From IMG/VR virus record IMGVR_UViG_3300027743_000043, positions 1 to 45,524 of that record: a DNA stretch of 45,524 nucleotides. One strand, written 5' to 3'. A program made the position numbers and the translations under genes. Under the pieces are notes generated by a model, which did not search any database, was not told the origin of the DNA, and saw only the letters and a list, made by a program, of their open reading frames with translations. Below are positions 7,546 to 17,751 of this stretch, in pieces (positions within the stretch are counted from its first letter, which is position 1; every line of letters begins with the position of its first letter). This DNA comes from a virus.

Positions 7546-8061
7546 TCACTGGAGCAGGAGCAGGTCGTCGTCCAGGACCACCGCGTCGACGAAGTCCACG
7601 GTGATCCGGAACCGATCCGGCCTCTCGGTCGGCATGGCTGTCAGTTGCACGCGCTTGCCGGCGTGCGGGGAGGGCTCCGGGATCAGGGTGGGGATTATCA
7701 CCGATCCCCCGATCGGCAGCACCAGCGGGCTCCGCACGTGCTCTGGGACGGGTGTCTGCTCGGGTCCCTTGTGGGGATGGACGTAGAAGGAGAACACGTC
7801 GGGCAGCTCCCGAACGTGGAGCTCCAGACTCCGGGGACGAAGCGTCCGCCAGCCGAGACCTCCCCCCGTCCCGAACCGGACGGGAGGAGCAGCCGGCACC
7901 GTGAGCTCGAACGCGAAGACGTCAGGGGCCTCGGTGACCTCGAACGAAAGTCCGACGCCAGAGACGCCGTCGGGGGCAAACGACAGCTTGAACCAGGCCG
8001 GAGCGGTCCCCCTGGGGAACCACCCGGATGGGCTCAGGAGCCGGTTGTAGAACTCACGCAT
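7546..8061 (-). CDS. Unknown structural-module protein
   Basis: A 171-aa protein beginning MREFYNRLLSPSGWFPRGT, rich in beta-favouring and Pro residues, with repeated VFAFELTV / VFSFYVHP strands and a C-terminal cluster VVLDDDLLLLQ. Start overlaps the end of the upstream gene by 8 bases. The internal similarity between residues ~45-55 and ~85-95 suggests a duplicated strand-turn unit. No family recognised; a virion or neck protein is plausible from context only. Confidence 0.6.
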   Translation of the reverse strand: MREFYNRLLSPSGWFPRGTAPAWFKLSFAPDGVSGVGLSFEVTEAPDVFAFELTVPAAPPVRFGTGGGLGWRTLRPRSLELHVRELPDVFSFYVHPHKGPEQTPVPEHVRSPLVLPIGGSVIIPTLIPEPSPHAGKRVQLTAMPTERPDRFRITVDFVDAVVLDDDLLLLQ

Positions 8062-8431
8062 GGGTGATCTGACCCGACACGCAGGTGACCGTGCCGTTGA
8101 CCTCGATGGCCAGCTCGCTGACGATGACCTCGCCCCCGCCGCCCATCAGGCTGACGAGCATGGCGTCCACGACGGTGACGCCGTCCCCGTCGGCCAGGCG
8201 CGCCAGGTTGGCAGAGCCAGCTCCGGTGGCCAGGGCCTCGATGGGCGTTCCCCTCAGGGTCATCGTCCCTCCCGACGGGGCGGAGAAGGACGGCTTCTGC
8301 AGGGGGATGGTCGCCAGGAGCTCGCTGGCAGCCGTGAAGAGGAGCAGCATCCCCGGATCTGCCTTGGCGTCGATCCGATCGATCACGATCTGGAGCCGGT
8401 CGTTCTTGGTGGGCATCGAGTACGATGACAT
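8054..8431 (-). CDS. Unknown small structural-module protein
   Basis: A 125-aa protein beginning MSSYSMPTKNDRLQIVIDRI, acidic and beta-rich, ending GTVTCVSGQITHA. GGGGACAG lies just upstream of ATG 8431. No signal peptide or membrane span. It is coupled to the next gene by an 8-base overlap. Not recognised; the composition and neighbours suggest a fibre-associated or connector protein. Confidence 0.6.
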   Translation of the reverse strand: MSSYSMPTKNDRLQIVIDRIDAKADPGMLLLFTAASELLATIPLQKPSFSAPSGGTMTLRGTPIEALATGAGSANLARLADGDGVTVVDAMLVSLMGGGGEVIVSELAIEVNGTVTCVSGQITHA

Positions 8432-8452
8432 TGCCTGTCCCCTGTTCTTCTG

Positions 8453-8680
8453 CTAGACCCACGCTGTCCCGTTCCAGAACCGGACAGGCTTGGTGATCCA
8501 CGCCACGCCGTCCCACACCTTCGACGGCTTGCTGCTCCACGACGTGTCGTTCCAGACCTTGAGCCTCGAGGCGGCTGCGGCGGTCGTCACTTCGCCGGAG
8601 AAGAAGCCGCCCGACATCGCGAAGTCCCGCGGGCCGTCGTCGACGACGTATCCGCCCGTTGCGCTGAAGCTTCGACTCAT
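8453..8680 (-). CDS. Small protein with three Trp-motif repeats, tail-fibre associated
   Basis: A 75-aa protein starting MSRSFSATGGYVV at an ATG that overlaps the spike-gene stop (ATGA). The second half is three repeats of a K-V-W-x-[GD]-x-x-W unit (KVWNDTSW, KVWDGVAW, RFWNGTAW). The same WDGARW motif is seen in the protein at 9996-10253. Short repeats of this type end many phage fibre or collar proteins and may be a docking element. Confidence 0.6.
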   Translation of the reverse strand: MSRSFSATGGYVVDDGPRDFAMSGGFFSGEVTTAAAASRLKVWNDTSWSSKPSKVWDGVAWITKPVRFWNGTAWV

Positions 8681-9996
8681 GATGTCACCACCGGCTTCGG
8701 GTCGATGTAGAACGTCGAGTTGTTTCGCATCGCCATCGGATAGATCGTGATCGGTCCCTTCTCCCTTGGCGTCACCGTCACAGCCATCGAGAACTTCGCG
8801 GTCAGCGCGCCGGCCCACGTGCCGTGTCCATCAGGCAGCGTAACAGGAGGGGCGAGATAGGAAACGTCCGCGGCGCTCGTGGCACGCGAGCCGCTGACCT
8901 GACCGTCAGTGCCGAGATATTCAACGTCGATCCAGATGTCTTGGTTGGTCGGCCGCACGCCGCCCGCCCAGATGCCTTCGACCGTGACGGTGACCGGCAC
9001 TCCAATCACTTCATTCCACACCGTGATGGGCAGGGCTTCGAACGGAAGCTTGTTGCGGTTGGACCCTGTCGCCAGTCGCCACGAGATCGGGAAGGTGCCA
9101 TCGCTCGCTCCTCCGCTCCTGACGATGGTCGCCTCGGTGAACATGCCGCCGGCCCTGTTGTGCTTCTCAGTCCTGTAGTTGGTGTCGCCGGTATCGCATC
9201 GAATGTACGTGATCTCAAGTCCGCCGAGCGAGGCGATGATGGCGCTGTACGGGGCGCAGGGTCCGATGCGACAATCCTTGAAGACGTAGGTGTGAGAGTT
9301 GGACGCCGCCCCAGAGATCATGGACTTGCCTGCCCCCATGACCGACAGGTCGCTCCCCTCCTGAAGCAATGTGCCGATAGCCGCGCCGGGAAGGTAGAGC
9401 GTCGTCGGTACGATGGCGCCAACGATGAACGGTTCGCCAAATCCACGAATGCTGACGCGCCCGCCCGGCGAGACGCCTTGCGAGACGTTGCCGAAGCTGA
9501 CTTGGGTTCTCTCGAGAATTGTTATCGAGCCGTTGACGCCCGGAGCAATGCGAGATCCAGTCGCCGTACTGACCAGAGCCAGCAAGCAACGAACCATGCG
9601 CCACGACGTTTGCCCTGAGCCTATGGCAATGCTTGTGACGTTGGCGCCGGTGCCGCAGTAGAACTGCACGCCGTAGCATTCGGCGACGCTTCCGGAGAGA
9701 ACGAGGTTGCCGCCTAGCTGCGTTGTAATCTTGGCCGTCGTTCGAAGGTCGGCAAAGACGGGAGGAACCGAACCGCCGACGCGCAGAACGCAATAGACGT
9801 AGCACGGACTGGCTTCGGTGCCTGGCGAAGTGATGAGCGCAGCGCCGGCGTTGATCTCATTGTGGTCATCAGCAAGAAAGAACACATCACTGATTGCCTT
9901 GCTCGTCATCGCCGCGGCGAGCGTCAGGTATGCGTTGGCCCAGTCTGCCCCTGAGGCAGCGCCCGTCGCTCCGCTCCATACGAAATAGTTGGCCAT
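8677..9996 (-). CDS. Tail spike/fibre, right-handed beta-helix type
   Basis: A 439-aa protein from ATG 9996 (TGATG overlap). It opens MANYFVWSGATGAASGADWA then NAYLTLAAAM, the opening seen in many beta-helix phage spike and pectate-lyase-like proteins. Repeating Gly/Ser/Thr-rich rungs follow (AECYGVQFYCGTGANVTSIA, ISGAASNSHTYVFKDCRIG), then a different C-terminal domain (~340-439) with beta-sandwich-like spacing. Likely binds or cuts host surface sugar; no catalytic pair can be assigned by eye. Confidence 0.65.
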   Translation of the reverse strand: MANYFVWSGATGAASGADWANAYLTLAAAMTSKAISDVFFLADDHNEINAGAALITSPGTEASPCYVYCVLRVGGSVPPVFADLRTTAKITTQLGGNLVLSGSVAECYGVQFYCGTGANVTSIAIGSGQTSWRMVRCLLALVSTATGSRIAPGVNGSITILERTQVSFGNVSQGVSPGGRVSIRGFGEPFIVGAIVPTTLYLPGAAIGTLLQEGSDLSVMGAGKSMISGAASNSHTYVFKDCRIGPCAPYSAIIASLGGLEITYIRCDTGDTNYRTEKHNRAGGMFTEATIVRSGGASDGTFPISWRLATGSNRNKLPFEALPITVWNEVIGVPVTVTVEGIWAGGVRPTNQDIWIDVEYLGTDGQVSGSRATSAADVSYLAPPVTLPDGHGTWAGALTAKFSMAVTVTPREKGPITIYPMAMRNNSTFYIDPKPVVTS

Positions 9997-10253
9997 CAGT
10001 TGGTGTCCACCCAGACGTCGTAGAGAGCAGGGTCGAGCGGAGCCATCGTGCCGACGGTCATCCTGGCGATCCTCTCCCAGTCCGCGTTCTCTCTCGCGTA
10101 CAGCTTGTCGTCGATCGGAGCCTCTGGAAGTGTATTGGCTGCCGACGCTGCCTTCCATCGCGCGCCGTCCCAGATGTACTGCGGGACGCCGCCCAGAGGA
10201 GGGACGGGATAGAGCTGACCAACTGTTGGTGAGGCAGGGAAGTTGAGGGCCAT
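9996..10253 (-). CDS. Small fibre/collar-like protein
   Basis: An 85-aa protein. MALNFPASPTVGQLYPVPP and PQYIWDGARWKAAS form the recurring N-terminal unit (xxFPxSPTxGQxY ... YxWDGxxW) of many phage tail-fibre and collar proteins. The C-terminal part (LYARENADWERIARM) has no family I recognise. It begins 2 bases after the stop of the large fibre gene and its stop overlaps the spike start. Probably a virion adaptor. Confidence 0.6.
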   Translation of the reverse strand: MALNFPASPTVGQLYPVPPLGGVPQYIWDGARWKAASAANTLPEAPIDDKLYARENADWERIARMTVGTMAPLDPALYDVWVDTN

Positions 10254-10254
10254 G

Positions 10255-13200
10255 TTATCTATACTCCTTGATTATAACTCCACCACTGCCACCACTGCCG
10301 CCAAGAACTCCAACATTTTCATTCACTGAATAGCCAGCAGAACCGCCGCCACCGGGGAATTGTCCACCGCCACCGGCCACTAGATAATCCCCCACCTTTC
10401 CGCCAGAGCCGCCCATCGGTGCATTGCCGCCGACGCCCGGAAGCACGAACGTTGGAGTCATGCTGCCAACAGCCCACGTTCCGGGAGCGCCCGCGATGTT
10501 AAGGTCGCCGCCTGAACTCGTCCCGCCCGCGCCACCAGCGATGTTGCTAACTGCGCCACCGGCTCCACTCGTGCCGCCGCCACCACCGCCAGCGGTCAAC
10601 AAGTCTCCGAATGTCGTAGTGCCGCCAACTGCTGCGCCACCACCACCAGCGCCGATCGTCACGGTTTGCGTCGTTGGTGAATTGATGCGCTTGCGAGCGT
10701 ATCCGCCTGACCCGCCGCCGCCTCCGGTAGAGACCTGCCCCGCGGTTGTCGCGCCACCATTGCCGCCGCCGCCACCGCCGCCCCATGCTTCCACAACGAT
10801 GAAAGCAACATCGTCGCTTGACGGCGACCACTCGCCGCTTGCTGTGATGATGGTCTCGCCGATCAGCAAACCATCACCGGGCAGCACGCCCTGAATGGCG
10901 ACACTCCATGCATCAGACGCCACGCGCATCGTCACGTCCTGCCAGAAATAGTTACCCTCTCCGTAATTGGTTCTAGGACAGCCCGCGCCGGAAGTCGTGT
11001 ACGTCGCAAGCACGTACGTAACTTCATCTGGATACTGTGCGGCTGGCGGTGGGGTCGTCATAAAATAATTGTCGTCATCGCGGGCAATGCAAATGAAAGT
11101 ACCGGCAGCAACGTTGGCTGGCACTTCAAGCGCAGCCTCCACCCATCCCTCACCGATGCTTTCATCGGTCATGACGGTGGTGCCGATAAGCACGTCGAAA
11201 TCGAAGTCATAAAGAAAGAGTTGTCGCGTTGATACTGCTGACGGAGCGCCCGACCTGTAGAACCTTAGATGCGTTATCTGACAATCCACATTCATCAAAA
11301 GGACGGTACCAAAGCGAAGGTTCGCGGCCTCGACAGTTGTCGAAGGTACAGCGGCATCCGGGAAAATGTGATGGGCTGCTCCGAGTGCACTTTCTGTATC
11401 CTTCGGGCCATACAGAGCATGACCTTCTGTGTCGATGTAGTAATCTCCATCAAGCCCAAGACTGCTGGCAGGGGGACCGACGCCGTCATGAATGATGGCT
11501 CCCGTCGCCTGTATGGCAACCGGCCACGTCTCGCCCAAAGACATGTACTGCCATTCAAGGTCGGTGCCGTAGTTGTATGGGGCCTCGTAGCCACTAGGAG
11601 GAAAGACGTCCGGGCCGTCGCCGACACCCATGCGGATGCCGAAGTGAACGGCGGCATCAGGATTGGTTGGTACCGGGGCAACGGTTTGCGCGTAAGCTAG
11701 AGCATCAAAGGAAGCGACAATCGCCAAGTGCTGATCGGCCACAACAGGAATTGGAGCGGGGAAGGCGGCGGACACCCAACCGTCAAAGCCCGCAGTCTCA
11801 ACCGTCGCATTGGTTACACCAAGCAGCGTCCCCGTCGTTCCGTCGTACAGATAAAGTTGCCGCGTCGTATTTGCAGAAGTGGGGTTGCGCCGAAACTTCG
11901 CGCTGATGACCTGCCCATCAACGAGTGCGATGAACTCGTTGCCGACCACTAATGGATTTGGGTCGAACTCCCACAAGGGAGGTTCGGTCAACATGAACTC
12001 TGGGTCCAGCATCACGGCTTCGAACTTCGGGCCGTAAAGCGTGTCCGTGTCCGTATCGATGTAGTAGTCGCCGCCCTCGCCCAGCGCATCGTCGGGCAGG
12101 CCTGTGCCTGAATGAATTGTCTGGCCGCTGCCGCCGCCGCCTCCGGTTCCTGGTATGCCTTGTGGACCTTGCGGTCCCTCCGGACCTTCAGGTCCAGCAG
12201 GACCTGCGGCACCGTCAACGCCGTCAGCTCCATCTGCACCATCAGCACCGGGCACGCCCTGGATGCCCTGAGGTCCTGCCGGGCCCACCGCTCCGTCAGC
12301 ACCGGCAGGTCCTTCAGGTCCTTCAGGTCCAGCCGGTCCGGCTTCTCCGAGGGGGACCGCCACCGTCTCGACCCACTGGATGGTGTCGCCGTCGTCGTAG
12401 TTGATGAAGAGAACGCCGATCGAGCTGTCCCACCACAGCGCGCCGACGGGCGCACCGACGGGGGCGGTGTCGCTGATGATGATGATCGAAGCGTCGCCCC
12501 CTCCCGTGCCTGGCTCACCTTGCGGACCTTCAGGACCCATCGGCCCTTCAGGTCCCATCGGTCCCACATCGCCGGTATCTCCCTTCGGACCCTGAGATCC
12601 GTCTGCTCCATCTGCTCCAGGAGGGCCTGCTACGCCGTCAGCGCCAGCAGGACCAGCAGGACCAGCAGGGCCAGCACTGCCGTCAGCACCAGCAGGACCT
12701 TGCAGTCCAGGTTCACCGTCATCTCCCTTTGGTCCTTCTGGTCCTTCTGGTCCTTCTGGTCCTGTCGCTCCGTCGATGCCCGTCGGTCCCTGGGGTCCCT
12801 CGGGTCCAGGAGCACCTGGAGCACCGGGTTCTCCTGGGTCGCCCTTCTCGCCCACGGTCCGGAGGAGGACGGTGATGGCCTGGTTGGCTGCGAACACGCC
12901 GGAGCCCGACGCGGACACGAACTCGACGGGCACCGTGAAGTAGTCTGCGAGGTTGGTGGCCGGCGCAGTCATCCGCCAGACCTGGTTGCTCAGAGCGAAG
13001 TCCCGGTCCTGGATGATGAACTCGTCGTCGGTGTTGGCGAGGGACAGGAGGACGGACAGGTCGAAGTCGTCCTGCGTGATCCAGTCGACCGACAGCATGG
13101 TGGCGGCCTGCTGGTCTGTGTTGTTCCAGCGCAGCTTGCCGGTGCCGGGGTCCGCCATCGCCACCGAACTTGTGTCGGCCCGGTAGTGGAAGACCGAGGT

Positions 13201-13584
13201 CGAAGCCCCCTGCTCCCCGGTGGCGCCAGTCTCACCCGGCGGGCCCTGGTCGGCGGCGTCGCCGAACACGGTCGACTGGGCTGGCCCCAGGGTCCGGACC
13301 CGCAGAGGAGCGACGATCGCCCCGTCGTTGTGCTGGAGGAAGACGAGGACCTGCTCCGACGGGTCGTCGTTGTACACGGTCACCAGCTCGACCGTCCGGA
13401 GGATGCCCGCCCCAGGCGAGGGCGACGCCACGACGGTGCCCCCGCCCGCGTCCGCGACGATCGTGTTGAGCCTCCCCGGCGTGATCGTGTCGTCGATGGT
13501 GGTCTTGTCGACCCACGACGCGTGGACGCGCGCCGCCCTGTCGGTGACGACCTCCAGCGTGTCGCCCTCCTGGAGTATCAGCAT
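10255..13584 (-). CDS. Large tail fibre: collagen repeats, two DUF4082-like domains, polyglycine tip
   Basis: 1109 aa. Order: beta-rich N-terminal domain (~1-240, with one short Gly-X-Y run at ~112-126); collagen-like Gly-X-Y runs at ~246-358 and ~415-485, with a short globular insert between. Two copies of a YYIDT...LYGPK linker follow (~505 and ~720). Each leads into a ~180-residue domain resembling DUF4082 ([17 protein letters not shown] and [17 protein letters not shown]). A C-terminal Gly-rich region (~928-1105) starts [14 protein letters not shown] and ends GGVIIKEYR, like the polyglycine adhesin tips of some phages. Trimeric collagen shafts carrying receptor domains are the likely architecture. 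Confidence 0.8.
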   Translation of the reverse strand: MLILQEGDTLEVVTDRAARVHASWVDKTTIDDTITPGRLNTIVADAGGGTVVASPSPGAGILRTVELVTVYNDDPSEQVLVFLQHNDGAIVAPLRVRTLGPAQSTVFGDAADQGPPGETGATGEQGASTSVFHYRADTSSVAMADPGTGKLRWNNTDQQAATMLSVDWITQDDFDLSVLLSLANTDDEFIIQDRDFALSNQVWRMTAPATNLADYFTVPVEFVSASGSGVFAANQAITVLLRTVGEKGDPGEPGAPGAPGPEGPQGPTGIDGATGPEGPEGPEGPKGDDGEPGLQGPAGADGSAGPAGPAGPAGADGVAGPPGADGADGSQGPKGDTGDVGPMGPEGPMGPEGPQGEPGTGGGDASIIIISDTAPVGAPVGALWWDSSIGVLFINYDDGDTIQWVETVAVPLGEAGPAGPEGPEGPAGADGAVGPAGPQGIQGVPGADGADGADGVDGAAGPAGPEGPEGPQGPQGIPGTGGGGGSGQTIHSGTGLPDDALGEGGDYYIDTDTDTLYGPKFEAVMLDPEFMLTEPPLWEFDPNPLVVGNEFIALVDGQVISAKFRRNPTSANTTRQLYLYDGTTGTLLGVTNATVETAGFDGWVSAAFPAPIPVVADQHLAIVASFDALAYAQTVAPVPTNPDAAVHFGIRMGVGDGPDVFPPSGYEAPYNYGTDLEWQYMSLGETWPVAIQATGAIIHDGVGPPASSLGLDGDYYIDTEGHALYGPKDTESALGAAHHIFPDAAVPSTTVEAANLRFGTVLLMNVDCQITHLRFYRSGAPSAVSTRQLFLYDFDFDVLIGTTVMTDESIGEGWVEAALEVPANVAAGTFICIARDDDNYFMTTPPPAAQYPDEVTYVLATYTTSGAGCPRTNYGEGNYFWQDVTMRVASDAWSVAIQGVLPGDGLLIGETIITASGEWSPSSDDVAFIVVEAWGGGGGGGNGGATTAGQVSTGGGGGSGGYARKRINSPTTQTVTIGAGGGGAAVGGTTTFGDLLTAGGGGGGTSGAGGAVSNIAGGAGGTSSGGDLNIAGAPGTWAVGSMTPTFVLPGVGGNAPMGGSGGKVGDYLVAGGGGQFPGGGGSAGYSVNENVGVLGGSGGSGGVIIKEYR

Positions 13585-16205
13585 CAGGTTGCCTCATCTT
13601 CGCTGTCGTCTTCGTCCTCAGTGATCCGCTCGAACTCTTTGATGCGGCCCTTCTCGTCGTGCTTCGTGACCGTCGTGATCTCCCGCCCGCCCCTGTTGAC
13701 GATGGTCACGGGGACGGTGACGTGGATCGTCTGCTCGTCCTTCGGGGCGCGCTTGCTGAGGGCGGTCGCCGCGTCCTTCTGGGTCTTGAAGTTCCCGATC
13801 TTCCCGTTCTTGTCGTCGGCCCTCCACCTCACCGCCTCGCCCCGTCCCGACGCGACCGCACCCCCTGCGCCGCCGGACCTCTGCTCGTTCGTGACGACCT
13901 GCTTGACGGTGCCCACCTTGGTGTTGCCCTTGTAGGCGTTGTAGGACTTGAGCTTGACCGGCGCCTCCTTGCCCAGGACCTTGGTCTCGCGGTTGTGGTC
14001 GGAGGCCTCGTACATGTCCAGGCCTGCGACCTGGCCGGCGAACTTGCCCTTCTCGGTGGTCTCTCCGACCTTGGGCGCAGCCGCTGCCGCCCCTCCGCCC
14101 CCGCCCGATCCGAACTGCCCGTTCTCTGCTCGCTCCTGGTTCTCGTTGTACTCGTCCAGGGCCACCTCGGGGACGTCGGTCTCGTTGTTGAAGCCCGTCA
14201 TCTGGATCTCCTGGAAGACCTCGGGCCCGAGGACGATCTCGCCCCGGTAGGGCTCCATCTCGTCGATCTGCTCAGGCCCGTTGTAGGTGATCGTGACGTG
14301 CGGGTTGTAGTCCTCGTAGTCGTACGAGCAGCCCTGGTGCTTCAAGGAGGAGTGGCGCCAGGACAGGTCGGAGTTGCCGAAGGCGAGGACGACAGCCTTG
14401 CCGAACCTCTCGACGATGCGGGGTCCGCCGGGGACGACGCGGATGTGCCCCTCCAGGTCCTGGCCCCAGGCCTCGCCCATCTTGATCCAGTCGACCGCCT
14501 CCTTCGAGTACATGATCGTGACGTGCATCTCGGCCGGGGTGACCGTGGACTTGAAGCCCTGCGAGGCCGCCCAGTCGATGATGGCCTGCGCGTTCAGCAC
14601 CCTGCGGTAGACGTAGAGGGGCTTCGGGGTCGCGTCGGCGAGGGCGTCCCGGACGGCGGCGTTGCCCGACGGGGTCCGCATCCTGTCCCTGCCCTTGATC
14701 CTGCGGCGCCGCTGGGCAGCCCGGAAGTCGTTGGCCGCCCTCTTGGCCGGGTCCAGGTTGCTGTTGGCGGGCTCGGGCAGATCCGCGTCTGGGTCCTCGG
14801 GGTCCACCTCGGCGTTCGGGTCAGCGTTCGGATCGACCACGGGCTCAGGTTCTGCGCGCAGACCCTCCTCGTGGTCTGGGTCGTCGAACTCCTCGATGAT
14901 CTGCTCGATGCCTGGGTAGGTTCCGTCCTCGATGAGCTGCGCCTCCCTGGCCTTCTTGAGCACCACCGGGTCCAGGATCGCGGCATCCACGTCCACCTTG
15001 AACGTGTCGGCCTTCTTCTTCTCCAGGTCAGCCTTCTGCTCCGGCGTCATCTGCCAGAGGGAGTTCCACACGTAGAAGATCTCCTCGGGCTTGGAGCCGA
15101 GGGCGGACCGGATCAAGACTTCGTCCAGGCGCCAGAGCACCGGGGAGTCGTCGTTCTTCTGCTTCGAGGAGACCGAGTCGTAGTAGTTCCTGGTGTCGCT
15201 CTCGCCCGTCGCGCTCATGCCCGCGGGGGACTGGCCGAAGAAGCGGGTCGCCGGGATGTCGGCTGCGCCGCAGACCATCAGGAAGTACATCTGCAGGATC
15301 TCGGGCAGGGACGCGAACGAGGCCACCTGCCTCTGCCACTCCTCCTCCTTGTCGATCAGGAGCATGGAGTGCACGCCCTTGATGATGTTGGCGAGGCCGA
15401 ACCGCTCGAGCAGGTTCCGCTCGTAGGTCCTGGATGAGATGTTCAGCGTCAGCCCTGGGATCTTGATGATGTCGATCTTCGACTCCGCCACGAGCTGAGC
15501 CACCGACGCAGTCACCAGGCCGCAGGACTTGATGGCGTCGGCGACGTTCAGCAGGACGGAGTCGCCCCAGGGCTGCTTGGTCGTCAGGACGTCCTGTCTC
15601 GGCATCCCGACGAAGGGGACGACGCGGCTCGGGTGGAAGCGGACCAGGGTGCCGTTGAACAGGGAGTGGCGCTCGTAGTAGGAGGGCTCACCGTACCAGG
15701 GCGAGGTGATGTCGTCGATCATGGGGCCAGGCGACACGTCCCAGCGGCTCACCGGGTGCAGGAACTCCAGGTCTCCGACCCTGACCGCCTCGATGTCCAC
15801 CGGGGTCTCGTTGGATGCGCCCTTGATGCCCATGACGATGCCGGCGCCCCCGTAGAGCCGAGCCTTCTGCTTGGCCACCTTCATCTTCTGCTGCAGGCCA
15901 AGGCGCTGCTCCTCCGCCTCGATCGCCGTGATCTCCTCCGGGTCGCCGGCCTGCCAGGACCGCCACTCCCTGGTGGCGTCCTCCGCCGGAATGTCGATGA
16001 GCTTCCGGGCGATCCAGTCGCCGCGGTAGGCCGCGTCGGCCTGCGCCTGGTCCATGTCCGGCATGACCCAGTTGACGCCGGTCATCTTGTCCTTGGCCGT
16101 GCCGAGGCCCGTCGCCAGGTTCTCCAGGCTGTCCCGCGCAGACTTCTGGCTCGGTGGGGGCTTGGATGCCCGACGGGTTGGTGCGGAAGCTGCTCTCTTA
16201 GCCAT
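13584..16205 (-). CDS. Portal protein (DUF1073) fused to Acb1-like anti-CBASS domain
   Basis: An 873-aa protein. Residues ~25-400 match DUF1073 portals: [31 protein letters not shown], and [20 protein letters not shown] (~322-341). An acidic linker (~440-485) leads to a 2H phosphoesterase-like domain (~528-665) with paired motifs HVTI at 561 and HVTI at 636, preceded by [19 protein letters not shown]. That layout is Acb1, which cleaves cyclic nucleotides of CBASS immunity. An [15 protein letters not shown] joint (~691) and a Lys/Glu-rich C-terminal tail (~710-873) follow. Pfam already links this portal family to Acb1. The portal forms the DNA entry ring in the head. Confidence 0.85.
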   Translation of the reverse strand: MAKRAASAPTRRASKPPPSQKSARDSLENLATGLGTAKDKMTGVNWVMPDMDQAQADAAYRGDWIARKLIDIPAEDATREWRSWQAGDPEEITAIEAEEQRLGLQQKMKVAKQKARLYGGAGIVMGIKGASNETPVDIEAVRVGDLEFLHPVSRWDVSPGPMIDDITSPWYGEPSYYERHSLFNGTLVRFHPSRVVPFVGMPRQDVLTTKQPWGDSVLLNVADAIKSCGLVTASVAQLVAESKIDIIKIPGLTLNISSRTYERNLLERFGLANIIKGVHSMLLIDKEEEWQRQVASFASLPEILQMYFLMVCGAADIPATRFFGQSPAGMSATGESDTRNYYDSVSSKQKNDDSPVLWRLDEVLIRSALGSKPEEIFYVWNSLWQMTPEQKADLEKKKADTFKVDVDAAILDPVVLKKAREAQLIEDGTYPGIEQIIEEFDDPDHEEGLRAEPEPVVDPNADPNAEVDPEDPDADLPEPANSNLDPAKRAANDFRAAQRRRRIKGRDRMRTPSGNAAVRDALADATPKPLYVYRRVLNAQAIIDWAASQGFKSTVTPAEMHVTIMYSKEAVDWIKMGEAWGQDLEGHIRVVPGGPRIVERFGKAVVLAFGNSDLSWRHSSLKHQGCSYDYEDYNPHVTITYNGPEQIDEMEPYRGEIVLGPEVFQEIQMTGFNNETDVPEVALDEYNENQERAENGQFGSGGGGGAAAAAPKVGETTEKGKFAGQVAGLDMYEASDHNRETKVLGKEAPVKLKSYNAYKGNTKVGTVKQVVTNEQRSGGAGGAVASGRGEAVRWRADDKNGKIGNFKTQKDAATALSKRAPKDEQTIHVTVPVTIVNRGGREITTVTKHDEKGRIKEFERITEDEDDSEDEAT

Positions 16206-17751
16206 CTGTGTTACCCCTGACCCAACTGAGCGATGTGTCGTAGTTGTAGGTCTTCTCGATCATCTTGTTGAAGGCGCCGGCCGAAGCGTCCACCTGGTCC
16301 TTGAACTGGCCCGACGGGAAGGCTTCGTGCTCGTTGATGAAGTCCCGGTTCCACTTCTTTCGCAGGAGCTTGACGTTGCCTGCCTGCACCGCAGCCGCGT
16401 AGGGCTCGGCCCGGACCTCCTTCTTGCCGGTCACCCGGTCGATGAAGCAGAGGTGCCCGTGCAGGTTGGCGACCGTGCGCTGCGCGCTCTCCTTGCCGCC
16501 GGACCCCGGCTCCTGCTCCACGTAGACGACGGTCCGCTGGATGCTGTCGTCCAGCTCGGCCGTCGCCTTGATCTTGGTCTCTCGGGTGTAGGCGTCCCAC
16601 TGGCCCCGGACGACGTCCTCGACGATCACGGTGCCGTCGGCCATCTGGTTCATGAGCACGCCCGCCGTGTGGGCGCCGCCTCCGGACGTGCCGGCCTTGT
16701 CCCAGTACCTGACCCGCTTCTTGATCTCGGACTGGGGGAACGAGCCGATGATGCGCATCTCCTCGATGGGGAACATGCCGCCGCCCTGGATGATCGGGTT
16801 CTGCTGATACAGGCTCTCCCACGAGACTTCGGTGTAGGTCTTCCGCTGCTCCAGGAGGAACTCCAGGGACTTGAACTCTGGGAACAGGGCCTCGCCGACG
16901 GACCGGGGCTCGCAGTTCACCCGGATCGACTCCTCGGTGGCGAAGGCCGGGTAGCGGAGGATGGTCATGTCGGGGAAGCGCTCGATCAGTCGGCCGGCGG
17001 GGTCGTCCACGTGCCACCTGGTGACGGTCATGAGCATGCCCGCCCGGTCGTCGAACCGGGACATGAAGTCGTCCGTCATCCAGGACCAGGTCTTGTCTCG
17101 GATGGTCGGCGACTGCGCCTCGCCCCGGCCCTTGATCGGATCGTCGACCACGCCGAAGTCCAGCGACTTCCCGGTGATCTGCCCGTCGGGGGCGGTCGTG
17201 TTCTCGAAGTAGCCCTTGCGCCCGACGAAGTGCATCAGGTGGCTGTTCCGCTGGTACTGGCCCGCGTACTCGCCGCCGCCCTTCAGGGGCAGGATGCGCG
17301 TGTCCGGGAACGCCCTCTTGAAGCGATCGTCCTCGAACCGCCTCTGCAGCTCCGTGTTGGTCTTCGTGCCCAGGTCGCCCGAGTACGATGCGAAGATCGT
17401 CCGGAAGTCGGGCTCGTGCCCGTGGAACCAGGACACCCCGTCCTGCACGCTCCTGGACTTTCCATGTTGCGGCGGAGCCATCAGGAGCAGCTTCGGCCGG
17501 TGGCCGTTCTTCAGGCGGATGAAGAACCTCTGCAGGAGGCCGCTGACCTGGCGCGGCCACCAGCCGACCCGCATCTCGGGGTCCATCATCTTGCGGTAGG
17601 CGTACAGGTTCTCCCTGGCCTCCGCCGCTTGCAGGTCCATGATCAGGTCCAGGTCCTGCTGGGTGAACCTGGGGCGGTTGCGGCTGTCGTGCTCTGCGCG
17701 GGCGATGGCCTCCCTGATCTGCTCCTTGCGGGGGTTGTGCGCGTCCATCAT
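16198..17751 (-). CDS. terL: Terminase large subunit
   Basis: A 517-aa protein. The start is ATG 17751 overlapping the upstream stop (TGATG); upstream residues in frame are a shadow. The ATPase part carries LLLMAPPQHGKSRS (Walker A, ~88-101) and SLDFGVVDDPIKGRG (Walker B, D203-D204). The nuclease part carries VRYWDKAGTSGGG, VVYVEQEPGSGGKES and KDQVDASAGAFNKM, the three acidic clusters of an RNase H-like fold. It packages concatemeric DNA into proheads through the portal encoded next, whose start overlaps by 8 bases. Confidence 0.92.
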   Translation of the reverse strand: MMDAHNPRKEQIREAIARAEHDSRNRPRFTQQDLDLIMDLQAAEARENLYAYRKMMDPEMRVGWWPRQVSGLLQRFFIRLKNGHRPKLLLMAPPQHGKSRSVQDGVSWFHGHEPDFRTIFASYSGDLGTKTNTELQRRFEDDRFKRAFPDTRILPLKGGGEYAGQYQRNSHLMHFVGRKGYFENTTAPDGQITGKSLDFGVVDDPIKGRGEAQSPTIRDKTWSWMTDDFMSRFDDRAGMLMTVTRWHVDDPAGRLIERFPDMTILRYPAFATEESIRVNCEPRSVGEALFPEFKSLEFLLEQRKTYTEVSWESLYQQNPIIQGGGMFPIEEMRIIGSFPQSEIKKRVRYWDKAGTSGGGAHTAGVLMNQMADGTVIVEDVVRGQWDAYTRETKIKATAELDDSIQRTVVYVEQEPGSGGKESAQRTVANLHGHLCFIDRVTGKKEVRAEPYAAAVQAGNVKLLRKKWNRDFINEHEAFPSGQFKDQVDASAGAFNKMIEKTYNYDTSLSWVRGNTDG

